In this document: positions 30,431 through 39,814 of the stretch, one piece after another
How the letters are laid out: each line of letters starts with the position of its first letter
How positions within the stretch are numbered: position 1 is the first letter of the stretch
Assembly: GCA_025769875.1 (NCBI GenBank)
Contig: JAGFNK010000468.1
Coordinates: 1 to 40,376, forward strand
DNA length: 40,376 nt
Origin: Russula earlei
Taxonomy: Eukaryota; Basidiomycota; Agaricomycetes; Russulales; Russulaceae
Reading direction: 5' to 3'
Translations under genes and position numbers: made by a program
Notes under the pieces: generated by a model
What the model saw: only the letters and a program-made list of their open reading frames with translations
The model's database searches: none
What the model was told of the DNA's origin: nothing

Positions 30431-30718
30431 GGTTGCATTTCACAACAGATGATGTGTTGGCTGCAGTGTCATTGAAAAAGCACATTTTGCTTGATTAGTT
30501 ATACTATGTACTTCTTTTATTTTACTAGCTAGTGATACATACGTGAAACCCACGGTTTTTTCTTACATACCATGGTTATTATAGAACCCGTACCAGTAAC
30601 AGTGAACCCAAGCAATGTATGGTGAAACCGTACCCTTTATCTGTAAGGGTACGGTGTTCATGGGTATGGGTAGGGGTTCAGGAAAATTTACCCAGGGGTT
30701 ACCTGTTTCACACCTTAC

Positions 30719-31263
30719 TGGTTGCCAGTCCGGTCCGATGTACCGGTTATTGTGACATCAGGAGCAGGTCCACCATGTCACCGACTGGGGGTGGTGTCAC
30801 TGACAAATTGTTCATGCACGAGACGTGTGCACTGAGTTGAGTGAGACAACAAGTTCTCATGAGATTTGGGGTTCTCGGTGACAACACAGCAAAGGCTGAT
30901 GTGTACCACGGAGAGGAAATGTGATAGATAAGTCTTCGCATTCGAAGACTTAGAGAGATTGAGGAGTTTCTGAGATGATTGCTTGATTGCCTGAAAGCCT
31001 ACAGTTCCAAAGCTGAATCCAGTGAGATTTCACAAGAGAACAAGCTTGAGGCTTGTCCTCATCAATCAACAGTTTATATACATACAGGATACTATATCAA
31101 ATAGTACTCATGAGGTAGCAATGAGGCAATCATACTAGAACATGCGGAAAATGTATGGTACATGCGAGGCAAGTGAGTCATAGGAATGCGTGGGAAACAC
31201 AAGTCATGTCCGGGTAGGCTTGTCTGGTTGCCAGTCCAGTCCAATGTACCAGTTCTTGTGACA
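30719..31263 (-). mobile_element. Two adjacent LTRs with 37 bp between them
   Basis: On the minus strand a 469-bp LTR runs from 31263 to 30795, with inverted ends TGTCAC...GTGACA. After 37 bp a second LTR begins with TGTCACAATAACCGG at 30757 and is cut at 30719, where the hAT end starts. The two LTR starts match over about 39 bp. The 37-bp spacer begins CCACCCCCAGT, like the sequence after the LTR end at 12285. The LTR contains TATATAAA near 31075 and the AAGTCTTC hairpin. This is an element that has lost nearly all its interior. Confidence 0.78.
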
Positions 31264-32536
31264 TTACCCCCTTGTTTAGGTCTAACCTACATAGGGGTGA
31301 ATGTTGGAAACACAGCGATGGGTGTGATAGTGAAGTTCATCTCAGGGAACTCAACATATTTTGTGTGCTTTGCATCGTCAGTGTGGAGTTCTACAATGAT
31401 CTGCTTTGTGCCCGTGGTGATTGCAGAGGACGCACGTGGTGATCTTGGGACAGTTGACGGTGTCATGTCTGCCGTCAAGACACCAGGAGCATTTATCAGC
31501 GATATGAAGGGAGAACTGGTACCATGGGTCCATAATTGCCTCCTTGGCATCTTTATGCTCCTGTTCGGTTAGCTGCGGCATTGATTGGAAGAGGATCCTT
31601 GGTTTGAGTCAGGTTTTAGTGTTGGCTCTTTCCAATTTGACTTCACTGTCTTGAATCTCCCACAGCATGTCATGGTAACGTCCCCTAGCTGTGACAAGTT
31701 GCTTAGCCATTTGTTGTGCTTTTTTGATGGTGAATTGGTATCAAAGAACTTCGGCCTCGAGAGACAAATCTTCTTCGAAGGTGAGAGCTTCATTCACGGC
31801 TTTGGTGTGTCTGAGTCCTTCTTGAAATAGAAAGGCGTCTTTTGTCATAAGGAGAGGACGGGGGTAGGGATCAGCACGAGCTCAAATTGAGATTCGATGA
31901 GTGGGGCAGCTGGGACCATATGTCGCGACAACTGATGGGAATCTGTTTGTTAGGTCGGGTAGGACGAATCGTGGGGGTATGGTGTCATCTTCGTTCCCTG
32001 GGTCTGGAATCAAGATGTTGAGCCCTAAATTCCCCTCCATCCAGCCATTTCCTAGTTCTCGTAGTTTGGCTAGGGTGTCCGTTCCAGGAGCTATGGGTGC
32101 TTCATAGGCAGGGGGGTCGTCATTGTTGGGTTGTATTACCAGGACAAAGTTCTTGTTGAGGGGGGTGAGGTTTATTGATTGTTGGGGGATGGGTGTGTCG
32201 ACTCAAGGAGGGATAGGTATAGGGTCAGGGTCAGGGGATTGTACGTGGTAAGATGGACTGTGAGCTATGGGAGAGTTGGTTCCCCTGGTCGGGGAGCGGT
32301 TGCCAAAGGCTTGCAATATGGTAGGCAAAGTTTCTTTGTGCCAGAGTTCTTGAGCCTGTGCTATCATTGCTGCATGTCATGCAGCATGTCTTACTAGAAG
32401 TTGGGTGTTGATAGTCCCAGCTGTGGATGGGGATGGTTCTCTAGAGATTGGTAGAGGAATGAGGGTCAGAGAGTATAGAGGAGTAGGGACAAGGGTAGTG
32501 GAGGAGGCAGTGGGTGAGTTAGAATCAGAGGACATG
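31264..32536 (-). pseudogene. Gag-like ORF with double CCHC zinc knuckle, decayed
   Basis: The minus strand starts MSSDSNSPTASSTTL at 32536, continues MIAQAQELWHKETLP, a Pro-rich linker, LNILIPDPGNEDDTIPP and FLFQEGLRHTKAVNEAL. It ends with two knuckles, CSWCLDGRHDTVNC and CVLCNHHGHKADHC, both CX2CX4HX4C (about 31490-31390). Several stops and frame changes break it. It is cut at 31263 by an LTR. The plus-strand piece at 8223-8865 is homologous. It lies 73 nt after a chromodomain stop, on the same strand. Confidence 0.8.
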
Positions 32537-32608
32537 TTGGAATGTTTGGGGAGAAGGGAAGAGCGGTGGAGAATGTTGGTTGGGATAGCGCTCTTTTTAT
32601 GCATTGGT

Positions 32609-32860
32609 TCATCCAGCCATGGTGGAGTAGAATTCTTTGAGAAGTTCTGGGGCATTGAGGTCATGGTGGTTGACCCATGAGTCATCTGATGCTGGGTAAC
32701 CTTTCCAGTGTGTGAGATATTGAAGTTTACATGTTCGTCCAAACCTTCTGGCATCTAGAATGGCTTCAATTTCATATTCTTCTTTGTTATCCATGATCGG
32801 AGGGGGTCGTGTAAATGGTGTACCATATTCCTCTGTTTCTATATATGGTAAGAGTGTCAT
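32609..32860 (-). pseudogene. Chromodomain at the C-terminus of a Ty3/gypsy (chromovirus) pol
   Basis: 83 codons read YIETEEYGTPFTRPPP, EYEIEAILDARRFGR, CKLQYLTHWKGYPASDDSWV and NAPELLKEFYSTM. That is the linker and chromodomain that end integrase in chromoviruses, where they are thought to guide insertion to heterochromatin. RT and integrase are missing because copia sequence begins about 10 bp upstream. A host HP1-like gene is unlikely, since the TRPPP linker is element-specific. Confidence 0.85.
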
Positions 32861-32871
32861 TGTGATTTATT

Positions 32872-33125
32872 ACTGATGCACTGTAGATATCACTCTGGGG
32901 TGTCAGCACAATGCTCCAGATAGTATTTCCATTATTTGGATCGATTTATGGCTTAGTCAGGTCGATATTACAGGCAGAGGAGCAGTAGTATACCTTAGTC
33001 TCAATTGCTCCTCTGCAGGTGTGTAGTAGTTTGACTCCTCATAACAATACTAGTCTCAATTGCTCCTCTGCAGTTCCCTTTGAGTCCTGTGGACATAAGG
33101 GTGCTAATAGGTTGCTTATTTAACA
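32872..33125 (+). mobile_element. 5' LTR of a copia element (left border uncertain)
   Basis: The right border is set by ...TATTTAACA at 33125, followed by the primer-binding site GGTTATGGGCCCTGC, identical to that of the complete copia element. Inside, AGTCTCAATTGCTCCTCTGC occurs twice (about 32997 and 33051). The left border lies between the chromodomain ATG and about 32882. Confidence 0.65.
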
Positions 33126-33140
33126 GGTTATGGGCCCTGC
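33126..33140 (+). promoter_or_regulatory. Primer-binding site of the interrupted copia element
   Basis: GGTTATGGGCCCTGC directly after the LTR. Its complement matches 14 of 15 bases of the anticodon arm of yeast initiator tRNA-Met, consistent with half-tRNA priming. Confidence 0.7.
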
Positions 33141-33228
33141 TGTGCGACTTTAAGTAGAGCTTCACTCTACCCTCCCTATTTCACTTCTAGGACTCTTCAA
33201 CAACTTCTGCTCTTGCCCAAGCAGTAAA

Positions 33229-33969
33229 ATGCGTCATAGACGTCCCTCATCACAATCTAAGGCTGTCCCAGCCTCCACTGGTGTCCAAAACACTTCTCAG
33301 ATGACTCCTGCAGCTCCTCAGTCTGCCTTCATTGCCTCAGCAACTTCCCTGTTCTCTGCCACCTCTTCTGATGCTCATATCTCATCTTGGAATGCAGATA
33401 CTGGTGCCTCAGCTCACATGACATTCAATCGCCACTGGATTCATAATTTCACACCTCATCGAATCCCAATTCGCCTTGCTGATGGGTCTGTGATATATTC
33501 TGAGGGAATTGGGACTGTCAGGTTCAACCCTTTGGTGGAGGGGCAGGAACTTGCCCCTATAGAGTTTGCCAATGTGCTCTATGTTCCCTCTCTCTCTAGT
33601 AACCTCCTCTCTGTGCTATACCTCACAATGAGTCGCCATTTTATCACTGTCATTCAAAAGGACACTCTCCACTTCATCAGGAATGACAGGATCATGTTCC
33701 AAGTAAAGGTATCCACCTCTAACTCAGCCTTTCTACTGGGGGAGACCATTCCTGTTGAGCACCATGCCTCCCTCTCATCCACAAGCACTCTCCCAATGAA
33801 TCTGGACCTCTGGCATCGACGCCTTTGCCATCACCACCTGGCAGGTGTCAAGAAGCTGCTTTCAGGTAACCTGGTGACAGGACTCAGACTTGATTCTCAA
33901 GCTGATCCTGATCCAGTATGTGAAGCCTGTAAAGCTGGAAAGATGCCTGCAGATCCCTTCCCACCTTCA
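33229..33969 (+). pseudogene. Copia gag-pol fragment: protease and pre-integrase domain
   Basis: A copia aspartic protease (WNADTGASAHMTF) and the following conserved region (YVPSLSSNLLSV) are followed by the GAG-pre-integrase zinc segment (LDLWHRRLCHHHLAGVKKLL, then CEACKAGKMPADPF). Capsid sequence is missing upstream. At 33970 the frame is cut by the LTR of the complete copia element. Continuation of pol is found on the far side at 39815, but it is the region before reverse transcriptase, so the integrase core is lost. Confidence 0.88.
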
Positions 33970-34354
33970 TGTTGAACTGGAACCCGAACGGATCAAAGAA
34001 GGTGAAGACCTTCATACAAGGTTCAAGATCCACTCATAGATGTTATGTGTTAGACAGAACTTTAGTATATGCGCTTATGGCAATAGGGTTACGCATAGTA
34101 CGCTATCTATCACAAGATGCAGCCTTATGCTGCGTCTAGAACATTTCCACATCACGTGTCACTGAATGCGCGATATAGTGGACACCTGTAGTCACCTCTT
34201 TTGGACTTAGGAACAGCCCTGGGTCATAGAGGTATAAATACCATACTTGTAGATGAGTATACATATCGCTCTACACCCCAATATCACTTGAGCATTAGCA
34301 CAACCTCTAAGGTGGGTTGCTTGGCCTGTTAGCTGCGCTCTATGCTGCGCAACA
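33970..34354 (+). repeat. 5' LTR, 385 bp
   Basis: Ends TGTTGAAC...GCGCAACA. A TATA box (GGTATAAATA) lies near 34231. Same length as the 3' LTR at 39430-39814. Confidence 0.95.
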
Positions 34355-34369
34355 GGTTATGGGCCCTGC
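34355..34369 (+). promoter_or_regulatory. Primer-binding site, initiator tRNA-Met anticodon arm
   Basis: GGTTATGGGCCCTGC follows the LTR with no gap. Its complement GCAGGGCCCATAACC matches the anticodon arm of yeast tRNA-iMet (GCAGGGCTCATAACC) except at one base. Drosophila copia and yeast Ty5 prime in this half-tRNA manner. Confidence 0.75.
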
Positions 34370-34523
34370 AAGCCATGCGCCTTCATCGGCTGCAATGATG
34401 GCGAAGCATCCCTGAAGCCTGCATGCTGCGGTGAGCTAGTCTACCCTAAGGGGAGACTATGTCAGCTTGTTTGAAAACAAATACTCTTACTGACGACCTC
34501 TAAGCCCCTTTCTAGCAGCTATT

Positions 34524-36293
34524 ATGTCGTCATCTCAACCCTCTGCCCCTGTTGTCCCCATCCTTGATGGCACAAACTATGGTATTTGGTCAAAGGCTAT
34601 GAAAGCCTACCTCATGTCCGTTGGACTGTGGGGTTATTGCAATGGCACATTTGAACTGCCAGTCCTTCCTGGACTTCCTCAGGCGCCTCTTGCTGAAGAG
34701 ATTGCTGCCCAGGCTGCCGCTATCATAGCCCTGAGAGAATGGAACAAAGGAAATGATATGGCAGTCGGTCATATGGTCCTTAGATCAAGCATCGCGATCC
34801 AACAAGATCTTACATCTTTGGATAACGCTGAAACTATCTGGAATCGCCTTGAAACCCTTTATGGCATGGCGACAACAGTTAGCATCTATAAGGACTTTAA
34901 AGAAGCCATCTCCATTCGCATTAACCCGAGCCAACATCCTGGCCCACAAATAGATCGGATACATGCTGCATTCCAGCGTCTTACCGCCTCCTCCCTTCCC
35001 ATCCCTGACACCTTGCAGGTGCTCATCATGCTTGCTGCCATTCCCAAGAAATGGGAAATGCTTGTCCACATTGTTACTCAGAACTATGAAGTGGCCGACC
35101 TTAATGCTAAGGACGTCCGAGAGGCTATCGTCTCTCAATATCAAACTGAGATCAATCGCGGAACAGGCAAGAAGCACAGTGCGCAGAAGCTTTCAGCTGT
35201 CAAGTGCAAGCATGGTGACTCCTCCTTCTCCAATCAGCAGCAGGGCAATAAGCCCAAGCGCGATGAAGATAAGGACAAGCGCCAGCGTGGTAAGTGCGGT
35301 GGAAAAGGAAAAGGGAAAGGCAAGGAAAAGGCCAATCAAAGCCATGGTCCCAGACACTCACACATTGCGGATGTTGCCGCACTCCCACTCCCGACCATTA
35401 CCACTATTGCCCATCTGGGTCCTTCGGGGATCCAACAACATACTGTCCTAACTGCGACTGACCCTCGCAAATGCACTCACGGCCCTTACAAGGCCTTAAA
35501 CAAAGCACTTGATCTTGGTGACGATCTTGGGGTAACTCCCACTATACAGACAGTCAAGACCCTCGAGCAGCAGATCTCGACTCAATCCGCTGCCTCGTCA
35601 AGTGCAGTCAAACTCCCATCGCCCGTCCCTGAGCCTATGGACCAGGACAATGGCGACTTTGCGCAAACAAACACGTCGGATTTATTTGACATATATGACG
35701 GTATCCCAGAAGGTGCTGCCACCCCTGAGCATGCTCTGACCCCATCGGATGAAGCGCTTGATTGGGGCGGCGACCCCGAAGATAATGAAGTGTGCATGCG
35801 CCTCCCTCTCTCCTTTCACTTGCTAAAGAACCTATTAGCATCTCCCCAGCCCCAAAGCGGGCTAGATATGTTTAATAAGTGTTCGCTTGTATCATATAAT
35901 GTACAAATTAGTGAAGGGACTACTTCCCTTCAAAGTGAATGTAACAAAAATTGTTCGAGATGTAGAGGAAAGCACGACTTGAGTAAAATGGGATCCTTAT
36001 GGCTCCTAGACTCTGGCACATCAGCACACTTCACCTTCAAAATAAAAGACTTTATAGAGTATACGCCGGCTTTGCCGCATGAAGGATCCCCTGTTAAAAC
36101 TGCCAATAACACAATATATGTGGAAGGCAAAGGCGCTGTGTTGCTTCGACACACTGTCAACTCTAAAATGGTTATCATGCGCATTTCTCCTGTTCTCTAT
36201 ATTCCGAAAATTAACACTCGGATATTATCTATGGGGGAGTTTTTACAACAAGGGATGCATGCATTAGGGAATAGAAATCATATTTCCCTATGA
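34524..36293 (+). CDS. Copia gag and protease, 589 aa, ending at a TGA inside the polyprotein frame
   Basis: The N-terminal capsid region resembles copia gag of the UBN2/DUF4219 type (LDGTNYGIWSKAMKAYL; WNRLETLYG). A basic Lys/Gly tract (KGKGKGKEKA, about 266-275) replaces a clear zinc knuckle, and a long acidic linker follows. The protease active site is LLDSGTSAHF (Asp about 496), followed by SPVLYIPKINTRILS. Start ATG at 34524 is the first after the leader. The TGA at 36291-36293 is in the same frame as the integrase, so it is a nonsense change inside gag-pol. CGA to TGA is the simplest origin, but readthrough cannot be excluded. Confidence 0.85.
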   Translation: MSSSQPSAPVVPILDGTNYGIWSKAMKAYLMSVGLWGYCNGTFELPVLPGLPQAPLAEEIAAQAAAIIALREWNKGNDMAVGHMVLRSSIAIQQDLTSLDNAETIWNRLETLYGMATTVSIYKDFKEAISIRINPSQHPGPQIDRIHAAFQRLTASSLPIPDTLQVLIMLAAIPKKWEMLVHIVTQNYEVADLNAKDVREAIVSQYQTEINRGTGKKHSAQKLSAVKCKHGDSSFSNQQQGNKPKRDEDKDKRQRGKCGGKGKGKGKEKANQSHGPRHSHIADVAALPLPTITTIAHLGPSGIQQHTVLTATDPRKCTHGPYKALNKALDLGDDLGVTPTIQTVKTLEQQISTQSAASSSAVKLPSPVPEPMDQDNGDFAQTNTSDLFDIYDGIPEGAATPEHALTPSDEALDWGGDPEDNEVCMRLPLSFHLLKNLLASPQPQSGLDMFNKCSLVSYNVQISEGTTSLQSECNKNCSRCRGKHDLSKMGSLWLLDSGTSAHFTFKIKDFIEYTPALPHEGSPVKTANNTIYVEGKGAVLLRHTVNSKMVIMRISPVLYIPKINTRILSMGEFLQQGMHALGNRNHISL

Positions 36294-37736
36294 GAGGACG
36301 AACGTATAATCCTGTCCTCTTACCCCTTATTCCCAGGTCAAACCACATATTGGTTAGACGCCTCAATTGAAAGCGCACAAGCGCATTCTCTTATCTACGT
36401 GGTAGATTATGATGTCATTCACCGACGTCTTGGCCACCCATCTAAGGATGTCGTAACACGTGCAAAGACACATACCAATGGTCTCCCTGAAGACCTGAAA
36501 ATCCCTCAGGAACAGCCAGTATGTCCTGGCTGCACGCAAGGCAAGATGCCTGCATCTGCGCACCCCCCTTCTGAAACTTGTGCTTCCACACCGTTCAAGT
36601 GTATTCACTCGGACCTTAAGAGTTTCCCTGTGAAGTGGTATCATAAGTACGAATATTTCGTCAGCTTCATTGATGATTATTCCTCCTATGCATGGATTAC
36701 ACTCTTAAAAAATAAAAAGTCAACCATTATGGCTGTCAAGCAATTCCTAGCTTTGGTCAAAAACCAATACAAAGCAGGAATTAAAGAGTGGATGTCCGAT
36801 GCTAGTGGAGAGTACAAGTCCGAGGCCTTTGATAACGTCCTAAAGGACGAAGGAATTAAAATCCTACAAAGTGCCCCATACACTCCACAACAGAATGGAC
36901 ACGCAGAGCGCTTTATGCGCACTGTAATGGACAAAGCTCAGGCAATGCGCCTTGAAGGTTGTCTACCTCCCTCCTGGTGGGAATTTGCAGTGAATCATGG
37001 GACACACTGTTACAATAGGACACCTGCCAGACGCCTTCAATGGTGTACACCCTACGAAGTCCTAAAGAACGAGGTCCCTGATATCTCATGCCTCAGAGTA
37101 TTTGGCTGCGGTGCATATGTGCATATACCAGAAAAGCGTAGAGTCAACAAGCTTTCGCCCAAAAGCGAGCTTATGATCTACCTTGGTCATACTGAGGGGA
37201 TCAAAGCCTCACTCTTCATGAGGCTCCCTAATAATACACTTTACACAAATTCTACTGCCCTGTACGATGAGACCCTGTACCCCAAATGCGACAAAGCGTG
37301 CACTAAAGGTACCATGCGGATTAATGAACTGTGTGAGGAACTACCGCAACAACCTGTCGAAGACACCATTCCTGGTGTTGACGACCCATTCCCTACAATC
37401 AAAAGTGAGGACGATGAGCAGCCTATACAGGCACCAGAAGAAGAGGAATGTGAGCAAACACCCGTCCCTCCTACACCGTCCCCTCCTCCTGTTGAAGAGC
37501 CTGTACCTCTTCGAAGGTCTCAGCGGTTGAGGAAAGTACCTACCTGTCCTGGCAACGTCTATGGTGAACGCAGACACCCCACAGAAGTGGAAAAAGACAT
37601 TCAGCGCACAAGCACATGGAGAACAATGACAGAAAACCAACCCGGTAGCTCTGGTGAGGGTAGTACGTCAGGATTGGCCGCACCAGGCCCTTACCCTCCT
37701 GTCATCCTTGACAATCAACCTGCCGCAAGCCTCTGA
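36294..37736 (+). CDS. Copia integrase segment
   Basis: Same frame as the upstream gag-protease. The zinc-binding HHCC part (HRRLGHPSKDVVTRA, CPGCTQGKM) is followed by the catalytic core with Asp in CIHSDLKSF, Asp in MSDASGEY and Glu in QQNGHAERF. Then comes the copia GKGY-like region (LRVFGCGAYVHIPEKRR). The C-terminal acidic linker is rich in Pro and Glu, with LRRSQRLRK, a common copia motif. The frame ends at TGA 37734-37736, where RT continues in the +1 frame. A +1 frameshift (indel) lies at about 37690-37730. Confidence 0.88.
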   Translation, partial: EDERIILSSYPLFPGQTTYWLDASIESAQAHSLIYVVDYDVIHRRLGHPSKDVVTRAKTHTNGLPEDLKIPQEQPVCPGCTQGKMPASAHPPSETCASTPFKCIHSDLKSFPVKWYHKYEYFVSFIDDYSSYAWITLLKNKKSTIMAVKQFLALVKNQYKAGIKEWMSDASGEYKSEAFDNVLKDEGIKILQSAPYTPQQNGHAERFMRTVMDKAQAMRLEGCLPPSWWEFAVNHGTHCYNRTPARRLQWCTPYEVLKNEVPDISCLRVFGCGAYVHIPEKRRVNKLSPKSELMIYLGHTEGIKASLFMRLPNNTLYTNSTALYDETLYPKCDKACTKGTMRINELCEELPQQPVEDTIPGVDDPFPTIKSEDDEQPIQAPEEEECEQTPVPPTPSPPPVEEPVPLRRSQRLRKVPTCPGNVYGERRHPTEVEKDIQRTSTWRTMTENQPGSSGEGSTSGLAAPGPYPPVILDNQPAASL

Positions 37737-39380
37737 GGATGAGGTAGAAGACATTCTACGTCTTGCAAGGGAAGGGGGAGTCAAATTTCTGACCTATCTG
37801 CTTGCCCAAGCAGTTCCACTAAGTTCAGAAGCACCCGATACTGCGAAGATTTGCAAATGGACCTTTAGGGACATTCTGCGAATGCCAAGTGACCTCCAAA
37901 AGGAGTGGAAAGATGCTTGTCGTGAGGAGTTGGAATCCCTCCGCAGACGCAAAGTCTTCGAACTAGTTGATCCTCCCAAGGATCACAAAATAATTAAAAA
38001 CAGATGGGTATTTGACCTTAAGTCTGATGGTCGTAAAAAAGCCAGACTAGTCGCCAAAGGCTTCTCCCAAGTAGAAGGCATTGACTATGACGAAATATTC
38101 TCACCCATGGTACAGTTTGAGACAGTCCGCCTGATGATTGCGCTCGCAGCGCTCAAAAACTGGCACATTAGTGGACTAGACATCAAGACTGCCTTTCTCT
38201 ATGGTGAGCTCAATGAAGAGCTCTATATGGAGCAGCCTGAGGGCTTCAAAATAAAAGGCCAAGAGCATAAAGTCATGCGTCTTAAACGCGCAATATATGG
38301 ACTCAAGCAAGTGGCACTTGCTTGATGGAAAGCCCTTGACAAGTCCATGGCCTCGCTCAGCCTTATTCGCCTTATGTCTGACTCTGGGCTCTTTTTTAGT
38401 AAAGACAAGAGCATCATAGCCATCATCTATGTTGATGATGTGCTCTTCTTTGGAGCAGACAAAAAACAAATCAATAAAACAAAGGAGTGCTTCATGAAGC
38501 TCTGGGAATGTTGAGATCTGGGCGATGCCCAAGAATTTCTACGCATGCTGCATTCAATGCAAGTCCAGCCAGATACATCTGGACCAGACTCAATATTTAC
38601 AGAAAGTGCTGCAGCGTTTCAACTTGCTTAATGCAAACCCTGCTCCTACTCCGCTACCAGAGGGCTATCACCCCTCTCCCAACACTTCCACTGCTGACCC
38701 AGCCTTGCGGTCAAAATTCCAGCAAGTTATACGATCACTCCTATACATAATGCTTGGAACGCATCCAGACATAGCCTTTGCTGTCACAAAGTTGTTCGCA
38801 ACATGCTGCCAATCCCTCAGAGGACCATTTAAATTGTGCATTCTATATTTGCCGATACCTCTTGGGAACCACCAATTATGCCTTGGTCTATGATGGACCA
38901 TCTAATGGCGGCTTGATGGCATATGCCGACTCTGACTGGGCTTCTGATCCGACTAATCAGAAGTCCACTACAGGCTATATGGTGAACCTGGCTGGAGCAA
39001 TATTTTTGTGGAACTCATGAGCGCAGAAAACAGTTGCGCTCTCCTCCACTGAAGCTGAGTACATGTTGCCCTCTGACACAAGCAGAGAGTTAGTTTGGAT
39101 TAAATCCTTACTAACAGAACTTGGCATCAATCTTGCTCCCATCCCACTGTTCAGTGATAACCAAGGCTCAATATTCTTAGCCTCCAACCCTGTGCAAGAA
39201 AAGTGCATCAAACATATTGATTTGCGCTATCACTTCATTTGTGAAGTCATTCAAAATAAACAGGTGGAGCTATTTTTTATTGAAGGGGCTAATAACACAG
39301 CCGACATGTTCACCAAGAACCTTGGTCACGTCAAGTTCCTCAAATTCAGGGAGCAACTAGGACTAATGTTCTACCCCTGA
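37654..39380 (+). pseudogene. Copia reverse transcriptase and RNase H, broken
   Basis: The first open part (to 38325) holds EWKDACREELESLRR, NRWVFDLKSDGRKKARLVAKG, LDIKTAFLYGELNEELYM and YGLKQ. TGA at 38323 stands at a Trp of the usual ALAWWK. The catalytic YVDD follows at about 38430, then TGA at about 38513. A frameshift near 38525 and another near 38800 lead into RNase H (AYADSDWASDPTNQKST; TGA at 39018-39020; VALSSTEAEY; HIDLRYHFI). The last frame closes at 39378-39380, and the polypurine tract AAGGGGGAG (39421-39429) precedes the 3' LTR. Confidence 0.92.
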
Positions 39381-39429
39381 ATGTGGGAAAATGCTCATGG
39401 CATCTACCGATGCACTTAGCAAGGGGGAG

Positions 39430-39814
39430 TGTTGAACCGGAACCCGAACGGATCAAAGAAGGCGAAGACCTTCATACAAGGTTCAAGATCCGCTCATAGA
39501 TGTTACGTGTTAGACAGAACTTTAGTATATGCACTTATGGCAATAGGGTTATGCATACTATGCTATCTATCACAAGATGCAGCCTTATGCTGTGTCTAGA
39601 ACGTTTCCACATCACGTGTCACTGAATGCGCGATATAGTGGACACCTGTAGTCACCTCTTTTGGACTTAGGAACAGCCCTGGGTCATAGAGGTATAAATA
39701 CCATACATGTAGACGAGTATACATATCGCTCTACACCCCAATATCACTTGAGCATTAGCACAACCTCTAAGGTGGGTTGCTTGGCCTGTTAGCTGCGCTC
39801 TATGCTGCGCAACA
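39430..39814 (+). repeat. 3' LTR, 385 bp
   Basis: Ends TGTTGAACC...GCGCAACA. It has 12 differences from the 5' LTR, 10 of them transitions at CpG. Confidence 0.95.

Larger units (their letters stand above)
26284..30718 (+). mobile_element. Probable hAT DNA transposon with nested insertions
   Basis: The left end GTAAGGTGTGACTCGGGTAC (26284) and the reverse complement of the right end, GTAAGGTGTGAAACAGGTAA (30718), agree at 16 of 20 positions. Subterminal G-rich words (GGGTACGGGTACGG, GGGTATGGGTAGGGG) lie inside both ends. The transposase gene at 27313-30099 is between them. A solo LTR and a SINE are nested inside. No 8-bp duplication was seen at the borders, so the ends are probable, not proven. 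Confidence 0.65.
33970..39814 (+). mobile_element. Complete Ty1/copia retrotransposon, 5845 bp, mutated
   Basis: Two 385-bp LTRs, PBS, gag-protease-integrase-RT-RNase H in copia order, and a polypurine tract. It is inserted in another copia element. The 5-bp flanks cttca and atcca do not match. LTRs differ at 12 of 385 sites with no indels. The polyprotein frame is broken by several stops and frameshifts, so this copy cannot be autonomous. Confidence 0.95.

Noticed and set aside
32609..32860. Host HP1-like chromodomain gene
   Set aside because: The TRPPP linker and surroundings are those of a chromovirus pol C-terminus, and the frame lacks other HP1 parts.
36291..36293. Programmed stop-codon readthrough between protease and integrase
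   Set aside because: Possible in principle, but the element carries other TGA stops and frameshifts, so ordinary decay is simpler.
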